In this document: positions 34,529-46,290 of the stretch, one piece after another
Layout: the number at the start of each line of letters is the position of its first letter
How positions within the stretch are numbered: position 1 is the stretch's first letter
Assembly: GCF_024868665.1 (NCBI RefSeq)
Contig: NC_079906.1
Location: forward strand, 13,020,807 to 13,084,806
Direction: 5' to 3'
From: Triplophysa rosa
Taxonomy: Eukaryota > Chordata > Actinopteri > Cypriniformes > Nemacheilidae
Length of the DNA: 64,000 nucleotides
Notes under the pieces: generated by a model
The model's input: the letters and a program-made list of their open reading frames with translations, nothing else
What the model was told of the DNA's origin: nothing
Databases searched by the model: none
Position numbers and translations under genes: made by a program

Positions 34529-36384
34529 CAGTGGTGTAAAGTATTGGAGTAAATGTACTTAGTTACTTTACTTAAGTATCTTTTTGGCTACTTTGTAGTT
34601 GTACTGAGTATTAAAGATATTAGCAACTTTTACTCTCTACTTAACTACATTTTTGAACAAGTATATGTACTCTTTACTACACTACATTTGTAATGACTAA
34701 TGCAATTACACATTACATTTTGCATGGCACCTATCTTATAATTAATATCGCCATTTACAGGGCAATGAAGGTACTACAATCTTGTGGATTTTGCCCTAAC
34801 TTACAAAAACTTGTCAACATGGCTTCTTTATATGAATATGAGTGCAGTATCAGGTAGAAGTCAATCGCTGGCGGTTTATACATGGTTAGCCCTTACACGC
34901 TATTTCTACAATAATATATTGGCAACACTGTTGCCAGCTAGTTACTGTAGGTCACACATCTACAAAAGCTCTTATTTTTAAAACTAACTCTTCCTAAATG
35001 TGCTCTAAACATGTTTGCTCAAAATTTGACCATGTGGTGGGACTATTGCCAAGAAGTGATGTAAACCAGTAAAAAGAATGTATAGTATTTCAATTTTCAA
35101 AAGTGCTCTCACACTATATAGACAAAATATTAACCTATAGAATAAGTCGGACACAGAGAAATGAACAATCCACGTATGAATCTCAACAATGGTGACAATC
35201 AACTGAACAGCGTCATGCTGCAATGCATGCTGGGTACATAGTACAAAACTCATTCATGATTGTTTGTCACCATTGATGAGGTTTGTATGTCAAGTGTCTA
35301 ACTGTGTCTCAATTGCAAAGAAAGATTTTCTGACAGAGATCTTTCCATTGTAACATGTAATCACTTTACCAAACATATCTTAATAAATCTTTAATGCTAT
35401 ATTATTATTATTTAATGATTGAATTCTTTCAGATGTATCTTCAGTTACTAAGCAAACATAAAGTTGCGGTTCCTGTAAAGTCCCTTTCAGTGTTATTGTA
35501 AAAGTGTACATTTTAAAGCTACAAGAAAGTCAAAGAGTCCAACCAAAGCAAACACTGATCGCCATAATGGTGACTTAAAACATAATTGAACCACTATGAA
35601 CTAGAGTTAAATCTCAATAAGATCTTACACAGATGACAGAAATAAAGTGAAAGTGGTGTCTGTAATATGTGAAGATGTTATTGATGTTTGTTTTTAATTC
35701 TCCTCTGGTGAAATCTTGACAGATTTATTGTGTTCATCTGTTATTTACATCTGTATCTTCAAACAGCCATTGCAGTAGTTTACTGTAAAACACCTACAGT
35801 AACTAGCTGGCAACACTGTTGCCAATGTATTACTGTAGAAATGGCAGGTAAGGGCTAACAGTGTATGTGAAATGAGGACATGACTGCAGCTGGCGATGAG
35901 GCCCAAACCAGCATGTCCAGTGCAAAAAGGATTTGACTTTTTAATTTTACTTAACATTATTTTATTTATCCGTTATATTGAAGACACCTTTTTGAAGAAT
36001 GTTGGCTTACTTATGAGCACTTGAGTTTAAATGAGACTTGGGTGTTTGTAATGACGTAGGTTATGGTGTCGACCATGATTTGTTGCAATTTTGAGGTGTT
36101 CAGTCTTATTATGATTTAAGAAAATAAATGCGATTGCTCTCCTCACAAATCAACTGTTTCTTGTTTTTCACTGACGTGTCTCTTAAGTGTTGAGGACTAG
36201 TGCTGCTTTGAGCCTACATTCAGTATGAGTAAAATACTCAAGTACTGTTAAAATCAGATACTCTAAGACTTTTACTGAAGTCGTTTTGGAATTGGTGACT
36301 TGTAACTTGTAATGGAGTCATTTTCTCTGCAAGGTATCTGTACTTTTACTTAAGTATGGTTTTCAGGTACTCTTTACACCTCTG
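34529..36384. mobile_element. Tol2-like hAT element, non-autonomous, 1856 bp
   Basis: The left end CAGTGGTGTAAAGTA and the inverted right end CAGAGGTGTAAAGAG match the 12-bp Tol2 terminal repeat (CAGAGGTGTAAA): perfectly at the right, with one mismatch at the left. The flanks carry a perfect 8-bp target duplication, GAGTCATG, at 34521-34528 and 36385-36392. Subterminal repeats of TACTT/AAGTA words are present, as in Tol2. Internal inverted arms of about 68 bp occur at 34885-34953 and 35793-35860, each including GGCAACACTGTTGCC. No transposase reading frame survives. Confidence 0.88.
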
Positions 36385-36553
36385 GAGTCATGAGATCGTT
36401 TCAGTGTGTACCCACCTCCTCCCAGATCCACATGGATAGTCATCAAGGCTGGAAAACCAATAACTGGACAATGTATCTTAACTTATATGAGATTAAATTG
36501 TAGTTTCTCAGGCAAAATGTAATGTATTTTTCACTTGCTAATTTCAAACCATT

Positions 36554-36802
36554 ATGCTAATACAGCTAGCTAAACCATGGCTGAGAGGGGTGGGGTGTAA
36601 TGCATCTTTTAAAAAGTTTTACAACATAAGAAAGAGCATCTTAGGAAAGAATAAAGGCAAGGAAAAGAAAGAGAAAGCCTATAAGAAAATGTTGAAAGCC
36701 AAGGTTGAGGATTCAGAGAGCTCAGATGACAAAAACTTCTGTGTTGTCTGTATGGAGCCCCTTCCCATCTCAAAGCCTCTGTTCTTAACAATTATACACT
36801 AG
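36554..36802 (+). pseudogene. Transposase C-terminal tail fragment (pogo/Tigger-like)
   Basis: An 82-codon frame with a Lys/Glu-rich stretch (KNKGKEKKEKAYKKMLKAK), an acidic DSESSDD patch and the half-finger FCVVCMEPLPISKP. This order (basic helix, acidic linker, CxxC...EP) resembles the C-terminal tail of pogo/Tigger-type transposases, which normally continues into a second cysteine pair. Here the frame leaves that pattern at once and stops. Similarity is from memory. Confidence 0.4.
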
Positions 36803-37702
36803 TTGTTGTCATTAAATAAAGATAAGAGCTGAGTGTTCACTAAAAATAAAAGCAAGTTTTTTTCTAGCAGACTAATTTAAACAAATATGCACAAACTAGT
36901 GAGTTAGACAGAAAGTGAAACTGAGTTATGTTCAGTCTCAAAGAAAGACATTCTTCTTTTGGATTGTTTTAAGAAACATGTTTGTGACGCATACTGCATG
37001 GTATGGCCTATGTTTTTTTCTTCTTTTGACTAACTGTTACAACTGAACAAAAAAGGGTTACAACCGTACCTAGACTCCCCTATTTTCATCAGCTGTAGGT
37101 CACACCAGATACATGTTACTTTTAATATTGTTTATACCCCTTCCCCCTTTCAGTTTATGTCTCAGTTGTTGAATCTTAATAGAAAGAGTAGATGTATTAT
37201 TATATTATTAATAAGATCAGTCCAACATCATTTTGTTGATAATGAAGCTAAACGTAATAAAACACAAGAAATACAGAAAAGACAGAGAGAAGTTTGAACA
37301 ATTAAATATTCTTTGTGAACAGAACATACATAAACCCTGCCATTTGAGCACATATGTTTTCAGTATACTGCATATTCTGTGCCTTGCCTTCTTTCTGCTA
37401 TATTGCAGAGTGTGATACACCAACACTCACACTATCATTCATACATTAGACCTCTGGCATGCTACACATACAGTATATAACAAATAAAACACAACAACAC
37501 CTACAAAAGTCAGTTACAATGCATGATCTGTAAACTTCACTAAGACACATCCGTCTTCCCCTAAACACTGAATACTTACATTAATAAATAATTAGTAGTA
37601 ATAAATAGATTTTATTGCAGTGCATCAGACACAGATGAATATGATCTACAGAAGGGCTATAAAATCAGCTCCTGGATGGCCACCCTCGTGAAGAGTTTAG
37701 AT
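36803..37702. other. Intergenic, no gene seen
   Basis: AT-rich sequence with a repeat-like GTTACAAC motif near 37038. ORFs on both strands at 37217-37426 overlap each other and look random. Confidence 0.5.
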
Positions 37703-38144
37703 TTAAAGGGATACTTCACCCAAAAATGAATATTCTGTCATCATTTACTCACCCTCGAGTTGTTCCAAATCTGTATAAATGTCTTTGTTATGATGAACAC
37801 AGAGAAAGATATTTGGAAAAATGCTTATAACGAGACAGATTTTGCCCCCCATTGACTACCATAGAAGGAAAAAATACAATGGTAGTCAAAAGTGCCCCAG
37901 AACTGTTTGTTGTCATACATTCTTCAAAATGTCTTCTTTTGTGTTCAAAAGAACCAAAAAAATGATAAAGTAATTTTTCCTACTATGGGAGTCAATGGGG
38001 GGCAAAATATGTCTGGTTATAAGAATTCTTCCAAATATCTTTCTCTGTGTTCATCAGAACAACAACACTTTTACAGATTTGGAACAACTCGGAGATGAGT
38101 AAATGATGACAGAATTTTCATTTTTGGGTGAAGTATCCCGTTAA
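37703..38144. mobile_element. Angel-like palindromic MITE (long copy)
   Basis: Ends are TTAAAGGGATACTTCACCC and GGGTGAAGTATCCCGTTAA. The compensated change at the same position in both ends (ACTT/AAGT in place of GTTC/GAAC) shows the arms evolve together or arose by copying. An extra inner segment lengthens it to about 442 bp. Confidence 0.88.
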
Positions 38145-38165
38145 CCCTCCTTTTAAAGAGTAACC

Positions 38166-38479
38166 TTAAAGGCATAGTTCACCTTTAAAATGAAAATTCT
38201 GTCATTATTTACACGTCCTCATGTCATTTCAAACCTGTATCACTTTCTTTCTTCTGCAGAAGAAACAAAAGATATTTTGAAAAATGTTGGTAACAGAACA
38301 CTGGTTTTGTCTGGTCAGTACAATAGAAGTCAATGGGGACCAATGGCTTTTGGTATAACCAACATTTTTCAAAATATCTTCTTTTTTGTTTTGCAGAAGA
38401 AAATCACACAGGTTTAAAATGACAACGGGGTGAGTAAATGATGACAGAATTTTCTTTTTGAAGGTGAACTATTCCTTTG
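38166..38479. mobile_element. Angel-like palindromic MITE
   Basis: Ends are TTAAAGGCATAGTTCACC and GGTGAACTATTCCTTTGA. It lies only 21 bp from the preceding copy, making a tandem pair near the prdm2 3' end. Confidence 0.88.
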
Positions 38480-39324
38480 AGTTCTCGATCCTTTTATGTG
38501 TAAGAAAAATTACGGACTGAAACTCAACAGTACGGTGGCTCAACAGGAATGAAACTGAATAGCTTTGATGCACAGTATAAAGTGCAAGAGACCACCACTC
38601 TCCCAGCAATGTAAACACTCTCTAACATGGCATTTGTATGTTTTTTTTGTAATCTGTTAACACAGGGCTGCTTGATTCTTTACCTAAACAGGCTTTTTTT
38701 CCAATCCAATGCAAAACCTGCTTATCGCTGCTGTTAGACTGAAAGCTTGTACCTCAAAAACTGCCACTTTACAGGAAATAAAAAAACACACCACTTTTAT
38801 GAATTAAACGCTGTGTTGTCAAAGTTGATGAGCTCTTTTTAATATTTTTAATTGGTTAAATATTTGCAAAGCCCAAACACAAACATGAAGAGTAACTAAT
38901 AATTTATGAAAAAACTGAAATGGAGAAAAATGGAGATGCAAGGTTTCAATCCGACAGCGACGTTATGAAGGTTTTCGTGGGCAGTTGAAAACTACAGCAG
39001 GTGTGGTAGAAAAGGGTATAGGAACTAAATTCTGTAGCACAATAAATATCCAGATATATGGGGGTGAGCACCCTCTACACCAGCACAACAAAATGTTCCA
39101 GACAGCAAAAATATTTACACAAGACTAGTTGGTCAGATGATCACGTTCATACTGTTTGACTGAAGATCCTATAGTTTGCTTTATTTGAGGTGTTGAACCA
39201 TTAAAAAATTAAGTGAATTCTAATTTTAGTCTTTCAATTGGTACCCTAAACAAAGAGAGCTTTAAACAATATCCAGTCACTTGACAATAGCTAACATCAA
39301 TACTTTCTGTTCATTTCACAATTT
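38480..39324 (-). other. prdm2: prdm2 3' UTR and flank
   Basis: Downstream of the prdm2 stop on the minus strand. Minus-strand AATAAA signals are at 39180-39185 and one overlaps the stop codon itself (GAATAAAA around 39322-39328). There is no other gene. Confidence 0.5.
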
Positions 39325-42300
39325 TTATTCCTTGACTTGTAAAACCACAGGACGCATGATGATGTTGTGACTGTCCGAGTGTTTAAGGAGTCCTGTTGTG
39401 GCGGTGGACTGCTGGATGCTACGAGTAACAGGTCCTCCTGCTCTCTCCCTCAACCTCAGAGACAAACACTCCTCTCTTCTGGGCTGTATCTTTACATCCT
39501 TCACTCTCTGCTCCACTTTATTCCCTAAAACATGTACCCGAACAGCCGCTTCCTGAGAGTTAACCTGTGCAGAAGAGGAGAGGACTATCTGCGGTATAAA
39601 GCTGCCATTTTTACTAGACTGAACAACAGATGTCGACAGAACAGTGGATCTTTTAAGTCTGATATTCTGAGTGGTGTCGACTGATGTGTTTGGCTTGTTG
39701 ATTTGACTCTTTGTTATCATTTTTGGACCGTGGTTCGATCCATGTGGATTTGCTATCTGTCTCCGAAGGCTTCCGTTGTTCTCTTGGGCTGAAACGATGC
39801 AGAGGTTTCTTTTCTTTGTTTTTCCAATGGCAGGTCTCATGGGGCAGCTAAAAGCTACATGTTTCTTTAAGCTGGCGTTATACGTGAACTCTCTGCTGCA
39901 GTGAGGACATGCATAAACCCCCAGGTCATCTTGAGCAAAGGCCTTTCTTCCCCCTGCAGGTCTGCTCTTTTGCATCAGTTGAGATTTCTTCTTATTCAGG
40001 ATATTCATTTTGACTGGTGATTCATGGAAGGTAAGCTTCTTTGTAAAATTCTGTCTACTATTTACAATCTTTGCAGGTGATAACACTCCGTTTTGCGCTT
40101 TCGCAAACTGCTTAAGTGGTATGGGGTTCTTCTTAGGAGTGTAGCGCTTTCTGTCGCTAGCGTTAGCACATGCTAATATGTGCTTGTGCAGTTCGGGCAT
40201 GTTGTCAAAGCTCTTGCCGCACTTTGTGCACCGAATGGCCGTGCTGAAGGTCTGAGGGATGTTGTGGGTGGTGAAGTTCGTAGCAGATGCCACTGTTGTC
40301 CCAGTTGGTGTCCGGTTGTGGTACGGGAACGGAGGCGGTTTGAAACTTGGGTAATGTTGATTAATGCCTAGTCGTACATCTGGGCCTTTCGGCTTGACCC
40401 CTCCAGATGCCATGGTTTTTATTGTGGTATACAACTCTTCGTTAGAGTTCGAGCCCAAGTCACCCACCTCTGCTTTTGAGGTTGTGTTGTCAGATTCTCG
40501 TTTACCCTCTATGAGGGGAAGGTCTGCATGGATGTCAGATTTGGGATTATTATGATTTTCAGGTCTTAATTTGCCATGCACAACCTCGGTGTGTGAGCAC
40601 TCCTGACCAGGATGAAGATCTCGCTGATGCTGCTCCAAGTTGCAGAGGAAAGCAAATTCCTTAGAACACGTTTTGCAGACATAGATTTTACCGATGCCGT
40701 GATAACTGGAACGGTGCTCCAGCAAACCTGTGTCACTGTCAAACAACTGCACACAAAATTCACATTTATAAGGCCACTCCTTGGAGTGCTCACTTACATG
40801 TTGACTGAGACTCTTCATAGACTGAAAGGGCTGCTCACAAACATTGCACATGAAGTTCTTGCAAAAAAAATGCAAGGAAGATAATTCATCTTCCACATTG
40901 TTGTTCTGTTCAGAGTAGTCAGAAGTCTGAATATTAGCATTGGCAGGGCTGACTGAGTTAAGCATCCCTTCTTCCTTGCTCTCTTCTTTCACAGCACTGA
41001 TGGAAGCAGTAAGGGTTGGCGTGCCATCTGTAGACGTTGATGACTGCTCTGTTGGTGTTGACTGTGTGGTTAGCAATGGAGTGGAGTTTTCAAGACTGGG
41101 AGGCTGTGATTGAGGCTCTTGCTGTATTGTTGTATCTACAGATATATTGTCAGAGACACACTGAAGAGAATTCGCTTGAAGGGACGGCAGAATGTTTTCA
41201 GTAGATTGCAGTGCAACAGTATATTCAATCACAACAGTGTTTGGGGGAAAGGTCAAGGGAGTGATGTCTGATTGGTTTATAGGCAGAGAGGGAGGAAACA
41301 TCTGCACATCAGAAGCTAACACAGAGTCTACTACCAATGTTCTCTGGGCTACTTCACAAAAAGCTGGATCTGAGACCCAATGAGGGCCTTGTAAATTCAG
41401 TGAAGGGGCTGCAGGTATAAGGGTTTGGGTCACGCCTCCAGGAACAGAGCTCACCCAGTCAGGGATTGTCACTTTCAAATCACCCCGTGTGAGATGTACA
41501 GGATTATCAATGCAGTCTTCCACAGTGCTTGTGGGTGGCACAGTGTCAGATACCAAGAGAGTGGAGCAAAGGGTTTGAATTTGATTGGGCTCTACTGTAG
41601 GAGTAGGTAGAAAGGATACAAAAGGTGGAGAGGAAGAAGATACAACTTGAGGTGGAGGGATTTGAGCAGCTGTATGGATATTGACAGGAGCAAGTAAAGA
41701 CATGGTTGAATCAAGTGATGCAGAAGTAAGAGTAAACTCAAACAAAAGTTTTTCAGGGTTCGGCAGACCTGAATCAGGCATTGCCATGACTGCAAAGTTT
41801 GTTATGTCAGGACTACCGAAGACATCTGCTGTAGCAGGAACGTCAACAGAGGGAATGTCTACACCACTACACTCATTCATAAGAACCTTCTGAAGCATAA
41901 AAGAGTGGGGTTTACTTTTCCTAAAAGCAGGTTGAGTGAGGTAGACTCCTTCTGAGTCACAATCTAAGCTCTTTCCACTAACACTTAAATCTAAAATGGA
42001 CTCTGGTAAGGCCTCATTGATCATTGCGTTGGAGAGGTCCAATGGCTGTTGATTACAAGAGTTTCCACCAGTTATTGATACAGAGCACTCTAGTGGCATA
42101 ACGTGTTGCATATTAACTCCATCAGAGTTCTTTGTGGTCAGGTTCAAATGTCCAACTCCATCATTGCATGGAAAACTCAACCCTGGAGATGTATGGTTCT
42201 CCAACTTTGAATCCTTGGTTTCTGCAGAGTCAAGATCTGGAATGACACTTTCTACAGTCAAATCAGTGCTTTGTTGTGGGGAGCTGGGAGGGGATGTTGT

Positions 42301-43710
42301 TCGTCTCTTAAATTTAGTTGTTGGAGGTAAAACAGTTAGAGATAATGGAGTGCCCAGCTTCTGGCCATCTGTAATTAGAGCAAGTGCTGGTTTGCCATCC
42401 TGATTCTGGAGGAGCTGCTTGAGTTTGGGAGACAGATAGACAGCTCTCTCCCCATGGAAGGCAACGGTCTCAGTAGACTCGGGCAGATGAGTTGCGACCA
42501 ATGTAGTTCCTGATGTAGAGGTCAGTGACAAAGACAGAGAAGACGATGAGGCTGTTAAGATGGATTCGGATTCCAATTCTGTTTTTATTTGTGGGAGTAG
42601 AGGTGGGGTGGAAGTTCTGCGTTTGGTGGAGGATTGCCCGGACAGGTCAGAGGTGCAAGTATTAGCTTCTAAGTTAAGAACCTGTGAGATTTGAGCAGGA
42701 CTAATGATAATAGCATTTAACCCAATCACAGAGCCCTCAGAGGTCATCTGAATCATCCCACAGTTACTTACAGCGCTTGTCGATACAATTTTGCCATCTA
42801 TGTAAAAGCTGAGATTCTCAGAAATGTTGCTAGAGATGTCAACCATGTACTCTCTTTCCTGACTGGTGTTCTCCATACACTGTGGGCTTGTAGTTTGAGA
42901 GTCCTGTGAGGGTTCAACAAGCTTTTCTCCCTCAGATTCTTGTGTGATTGTGACGTTCTTAAAGACTCTTTTAGGAAGAAGTTGGCACTCATGGATCCTG
43001 CGTTGATGTCTTCTTAGACTCGCATGAGTCCTAAAAGCTTTTTTGCAGTATTTGCAGATGTTTGAGGCTTTGGCATCATTGTTTTTATTGGAAGCACCCT
43101 TCTGTTTACCATCAGATGTAGTGTACTTCACTGGATCTGGGTTTGGTAATACCTTGTCTCCTATAGACAAATGGACAGTGTTCACAGTTTCACTACTGCC
43201 AGGCACATTCTGACTGACAGCGTAGGTGGTGTTTGAGCGATGATCCGGCTTTCGGTTTCGGTTTTCGTGTTTTTTCTCATGCCTCCGACGACTAAACAGC
43301 GTACTGAAGGTCCTTCTGCAGCGACTGCATTTAAAGTGCTGTATGTGAGTGTGTGTTTGCATGTGGCGTTCTAGGCCTTGAATACTCGTAAACCGTCTTT
43401 CACAGCGAGGACAGGGCAATTCACAGGAAGCCTGGAGTTTACCAACCGGGTTGTATATTTGTTGTATATTTGTTGCATATTCAGTAGCACTTGCTTGACT
43501 TTGATTAGCTAGGCTTTGAGATACAGGTAGGCTGGTGCTCTGGGTGGACTGGACGTTCTGTTTGTCTTTACAATCCATGATCTCATCTGTTTCTTCCTCT
43601 ATACCTTCAACTATCTTTCCTTCCTCTTGCTCCATAATGCTGCAAACTGCTGCTTCGTCAGGATGTGTATGTTGAAGCTCAGGTTGCTGGACAAAATAGG
43701 CTGATGACAT
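39325..43710 (-). CDS. prdm2: PRDM2 (RIZ) zinc-finger body, giant exon, no PR domain
   Basis: A single 4.4 kb exon (acceptor AG at 43735-43734) encodes 1461 aa from the first in-frame Met. It corresponds to the giant exon of PRDM2, a nuclear zinc-finger transcription regulator of about 1700 aa in human. C2H2 fingers: about residues 98-120 (CPRCERRFTSIQGLERHMQTH), 128-148, 219-240, then three near 954-1032 (FMCNVCEQPF, YKCEFCVQLF, YVCKTCSKEF), one near 1163 and one near 1266. Family-specific blocks match human PRDM2 well: YMVDISSNISENLSFYIDG, VYLSPKLKQLLQNQDG, CNQQPLDLS, FMLQKVLMNE, LNQHYPSFKPPPF and KRYTPKKNPIPLKQ. An acidic stretch (EGIEEETDEIMD) precedes finger 1. The PR methyltransferase-like domain should be encoded upstream, yet none is found before pdpn. 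The stop lies within this exon, so the short extra human C-terminal exons are missing or unused. Confidence 0.92.
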   Translation of the reverse strand: MSSAYFVQQPELQHTHPDEAAVCSIMEQEEGKIVEGIEEETDEIMDCKDKQNVQSTQSTSLPVSQSLANQSQASATEYATNIQQIYNPVGKLQASCELPCPRCERRFTSIQGLERHMQTHTHIQHFKCSRCRRTFSTLFSRRRHEKKHENRNRKPDHRSNTTYAVSQNVPGSSETVNTVHLSIGDKVLPNPDPVKYTTSDGKQKGASNKNNDAKASNICKYCKKAFRTHASLRRHQRRIHECQLLPKRVFKNVTITQESEGEKLVEPSQDSQTTSPQCMENTSQEREYMVDISSNISENLSFYIDGKIVSTSAVSNCGMIQMTSEGSVIGLNAIIISPAQISQVLNLEANTCTSDLSGQSSTKRRTSTPPLLPQIKTELESESILTASSSSLSLSLTSTSGTTLVATHLPESTETVAFHGERAVYLSPKLKQLLQNQDGKPALALITDGQKLGTPLSLTVLPPTTKFKRRTTSPPSSPQQSTDLTVESVIPDLDSAETKDSKLENHTSPGLSFPCNDGVGHLNLTTKNSDGVNMQHVMPLECSVSITGGNSCNQQPLDLSNAMINEALPESILDLSVSGKSLDCDSEGVYLTQPAFRKSKPHSFMLQKVLMNECSGVDIPSVDVPATADVFGSPDITNFAVMAMPDSGLPNPEKLLFEFTLTSASLDSTMSLLAPVNIHTAAQIPPPQVVSSSSPPFVSFLPTPTVEPNQIQTLCSTLLVSDTVPPTSTVEDCIDNPVHLTRGDLKVTIPDWVSSVPGGVTQTLIPAAPSLNLQGPHWVSDPAFCEVAQRTLVVDSVLASDVQMFPPSLPINQSDITPLTFPPNTVVIEYTVALQSTENILPSLQANSLQCVSDNISVDTTIQQEPQSQPPSLENSTPLLTTQSTPTEQSSTSTDGTPTLTASISAVKEESKEEGMLNSVSPANANIQTSDYSEQNNNVEDELSSLHFFCKNFMCNVCEQPFQSMKSLSQHVSEHSKEWPYKCEFCVQLFDSDTGLLEHRSSYHGIGKIYVCKTCSKEFAFLCNLEQHQRDLHPGQECSHTEVVHGKLRPENHNNPKSDIHADLPLIEGKRESDNTTSKAEVGDLGSNSNEELYTTIKTMASGGVKPKGPDVRLGINQHYPSFKPPPFPYHNRTPTGTTVASATNFTTHNIPQTFSTAIRCTKCGKSFDNMPELHKHILACANASDRKRYTPKKNPIPLKQFAKAQNGVLSPAKIVNSRQNFTKKLTFHESPVKMNILNKKKSQLMQKSRPAGGRKAFAQDDLGVYACPHCSREFTYNASLKKHVAFSCPMRPAIGKTKKRNLCIVSAQENNGSLRRQIANPHGSNHGPKMITKSQINKPNTSVDTTQNIRLKRSTVLSTSVVQSSKNGSFIPQIVLSSSAQVNSQEAAVRVHVLGNKVEQRVKDVKIQPRREECLSLRLRERAGGPVTRSIQQSTATTGLLKHSDSHNIIMRPVVLQVKE

Positions 43711-44508
43711 ACTTGGTCTCTCCTCTACCAAAACTAAAACATAAAACATAAATGTGACACACTAAAGGCTTTTTACATGCAATTCTGAAATGTAATAAAG
43801 AAATGTATAACATTAACAATCTTAGTTTCTTGTAAAATATCTTATACTTTATGGTTTCAACTAAGTTTTTGGAGAATAAAATGTCAAAATTTGGTTGAAA
43901 TAATGTTACATTGTCATTCGGTGTAACACAATATTTATGTACAAAATCAAACAACATGCTTATTCCGACTTGTACATATTAAAATATATAAAAGAATAAG
44001 GGAGCATATTACATTTTATTGTGCTTTAAATGGGTAAAAAATCTTATTGACAAATGGGCAAAACCTAGGATAGTGGCAAATTTTAATAAAAAGGTAAATT
44101 ACAAATAATTAGCATTTGGGGTGAAAGTAATAGTCTTTTAATATGTCATAAATTGATTTTAATATGTCATAAATTGATTTTTGTTGTAAATATGCCTGAC
44201 AAGATTGTTACACTGAATTACTTTTTAGTCCTCTGTAAATCAGGGAAAAATGTATGATATTTATTTTTTGCTCAGAAAAACAAAAATGCAATTACATGAA
44301 ACAGAAAACTTTTTCATTTTTTTAACACCAACAATTTAAAGCAGTATTACACTAATTGTTTTTATGCTTAAACCCTTTTGTGTCTTTAACCCATACACAT
44401 ATGTACTGTATATACATACATATTTACATATACATATATATACTCAGACATTATTGCACAATGTTAAAAATGTACACAATTCTGAATATAAAAATGTAGC
44501 TAACTTAC

Positions 44509-44568
44509 TGTCATTTGATCTCCACATCACTGTCTGATGTTTCTTCCTTTGTGTTTAGGTGAGACACC
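44509..44568 (-). other. prdm2: Candidate 5' untranslated exon of prdm2
   Basis: On the minus strand a 60-bp block lies between an AG acceptor (44570-44569) and the good donor GTAAGTTA (from 44508). It has stops in all three frames, including the frame that would join the giant exon, so it could only be 5' UTR. The evidence is splice-site quality alone. Confidence 0.25.
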
Positions 44569-46151
44569 CTGTCGATTGATGGAAAAGTAATAAGGTAATA
44601 AACAGATACAGTAATATGTCCTCTGTGAGGTAATGATAATGAAGCCCTAAAAGACAATACTTTACAAAGTAACATACAGCGACAAGTTTGTACCAGCACC
44701 AATACTCTTAACAAAAAAGATTCATTAATTTAATAGAGAAGACCACGGAGAGACATGGGAAGACCCCTAACTGTGTAAAATAATAGTTAAGTACAAAGAG
44801 TGCTCAAATTCTGAAAACATACTGTAGATGCAGGGTGTATGAATGCGTAAGTCATTCTTATAGTTGTGACAAATAGGCTTATACACTGTCCCATTTCTTA
44901 CTATCTTTGTTGGTTCAGTAAGAAAGTAATGTTATGACACTCCCTGTCACATGCTTATATCAAATTAATAAACTTGTTGAATTATGATATCAGTTCTCAG
45001 GGGTGTGGCTGAGCCCATGAAGATATATATATACTGTGAAATTATATAAGTTATTTTTGCTTTATTAAATATGGCACAATATGTTGTACATTTGGCTACA
45101 TTGAGGGCTCAATAGTCGCACACCTGAAAGATATGCACTTAACCATCCACTAACGTGATCCAAAATCAATGAATGACTCAGACTTTAACTATAGGGTACA
45201 TTAAAATATTTATATAAACTTTTAAATTTTAGGCAGCAAAATAAAATTACATTGTGAGCATGCGTGGTGGTTAGATACATGATGGTGGCAAGTTCTCCTC
45301 TGTATTTCTAAAATGTTAATGGTGTTATGACTCCCATACTGAATGACACTAGTTCTATCAATGCTGGAAAAACGTTCATAAGATAAACATACAGGAAGTA
45401 ACTTGTTGAGGTTTCATTATTGTGTAGCACTTGTCAACCTGTAGAATTGTGGGATCAGAAAACCTAACCTATTAATTAATCTCATATTACACGTCACATG
45501 ACGTTTTAATGGAGGAAACATACAAATTATTAAAACCATGGGCACCAGAACTAGACACAGAGAACAGAGCTTTTGATTTGGATGCTGAAGAAACAACGTA
45601 ATGCGCCCATAACTACCGCATTCCCGTTATATGTATCGATTGACAGTGAGGGTTTTTAATATCACAGAGGCCTATTTAAATAAATGCATGCGTACAACGG
45701 TACAATCAAAAAATGCACAAATATAAGAAATCAGCGACTAGATTTAATTGTTTGAAGTGGGTATTGGGTATACTCGTTTAAGCCTACGACTGTAAAGATA
45801 GGATCATTTGTCTGTGCAGAGTGCACATGTTGCGGGAGTCTGACAGCCCCTTTAAATAAGACAAACCCTGTTTGACGCTGCTGCTGGACGCAGACAAGAA
45901 GGTCACGGTCAGTGAAACGCGATTTATGTTACAGACCTTTAACAGTCGTTTGTTGCGTAACGTTAGATACTGTTACTACATATTGATGTGATTTAAGCTG
46001 TCATAAATAAAATATCAAACCATGAAATAAAAGCAAATACACAAGACATAAAAGCGGTTCGAAAAGCCAGGTCATGCAACATTATTTTGATCGGGTAACG
46101 TTATGCCCTGTGGTGCCTGTATTAAATTGCCTGTAACGTTACATTGCTTAC

Positions 46152-46290
46152 CAGCTTTGTTGTGACGCCTCGCTGTTCTAGTGTGGTGGGCACGCGCAGC
46201 ACTGTCGTTGCTGCAGTCACCCGCGCGTTGATCGATGGTAGACTGCACTGACGACACAGCGCATGTGCGAGATTTCATGCACCTGCAAGG
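46152..46290 (-). promoter_or_regulatory. prdm2: CpG-rich candidate first exon/promoter of prdm2
   Basis: A local CpG-rich block upstream of prdm2 ends with the minus-strand donor CTG|GTAAGC at 46151. It would splice in phase to the giant exon (one base plus two), but the residues it would add are not PR-like. It may be a 5' UTR exon with an internal-type promoter, as used for the PR-less RIZ2 isoform in mammals. This is an inference from composition and a single splice site. Confidence 0.35.

Noticed and set aside
40180..42403. Plus-strand ORFs opposite prdm2
   Set aside because: They are antisense shadows of the long prdm2 exon.
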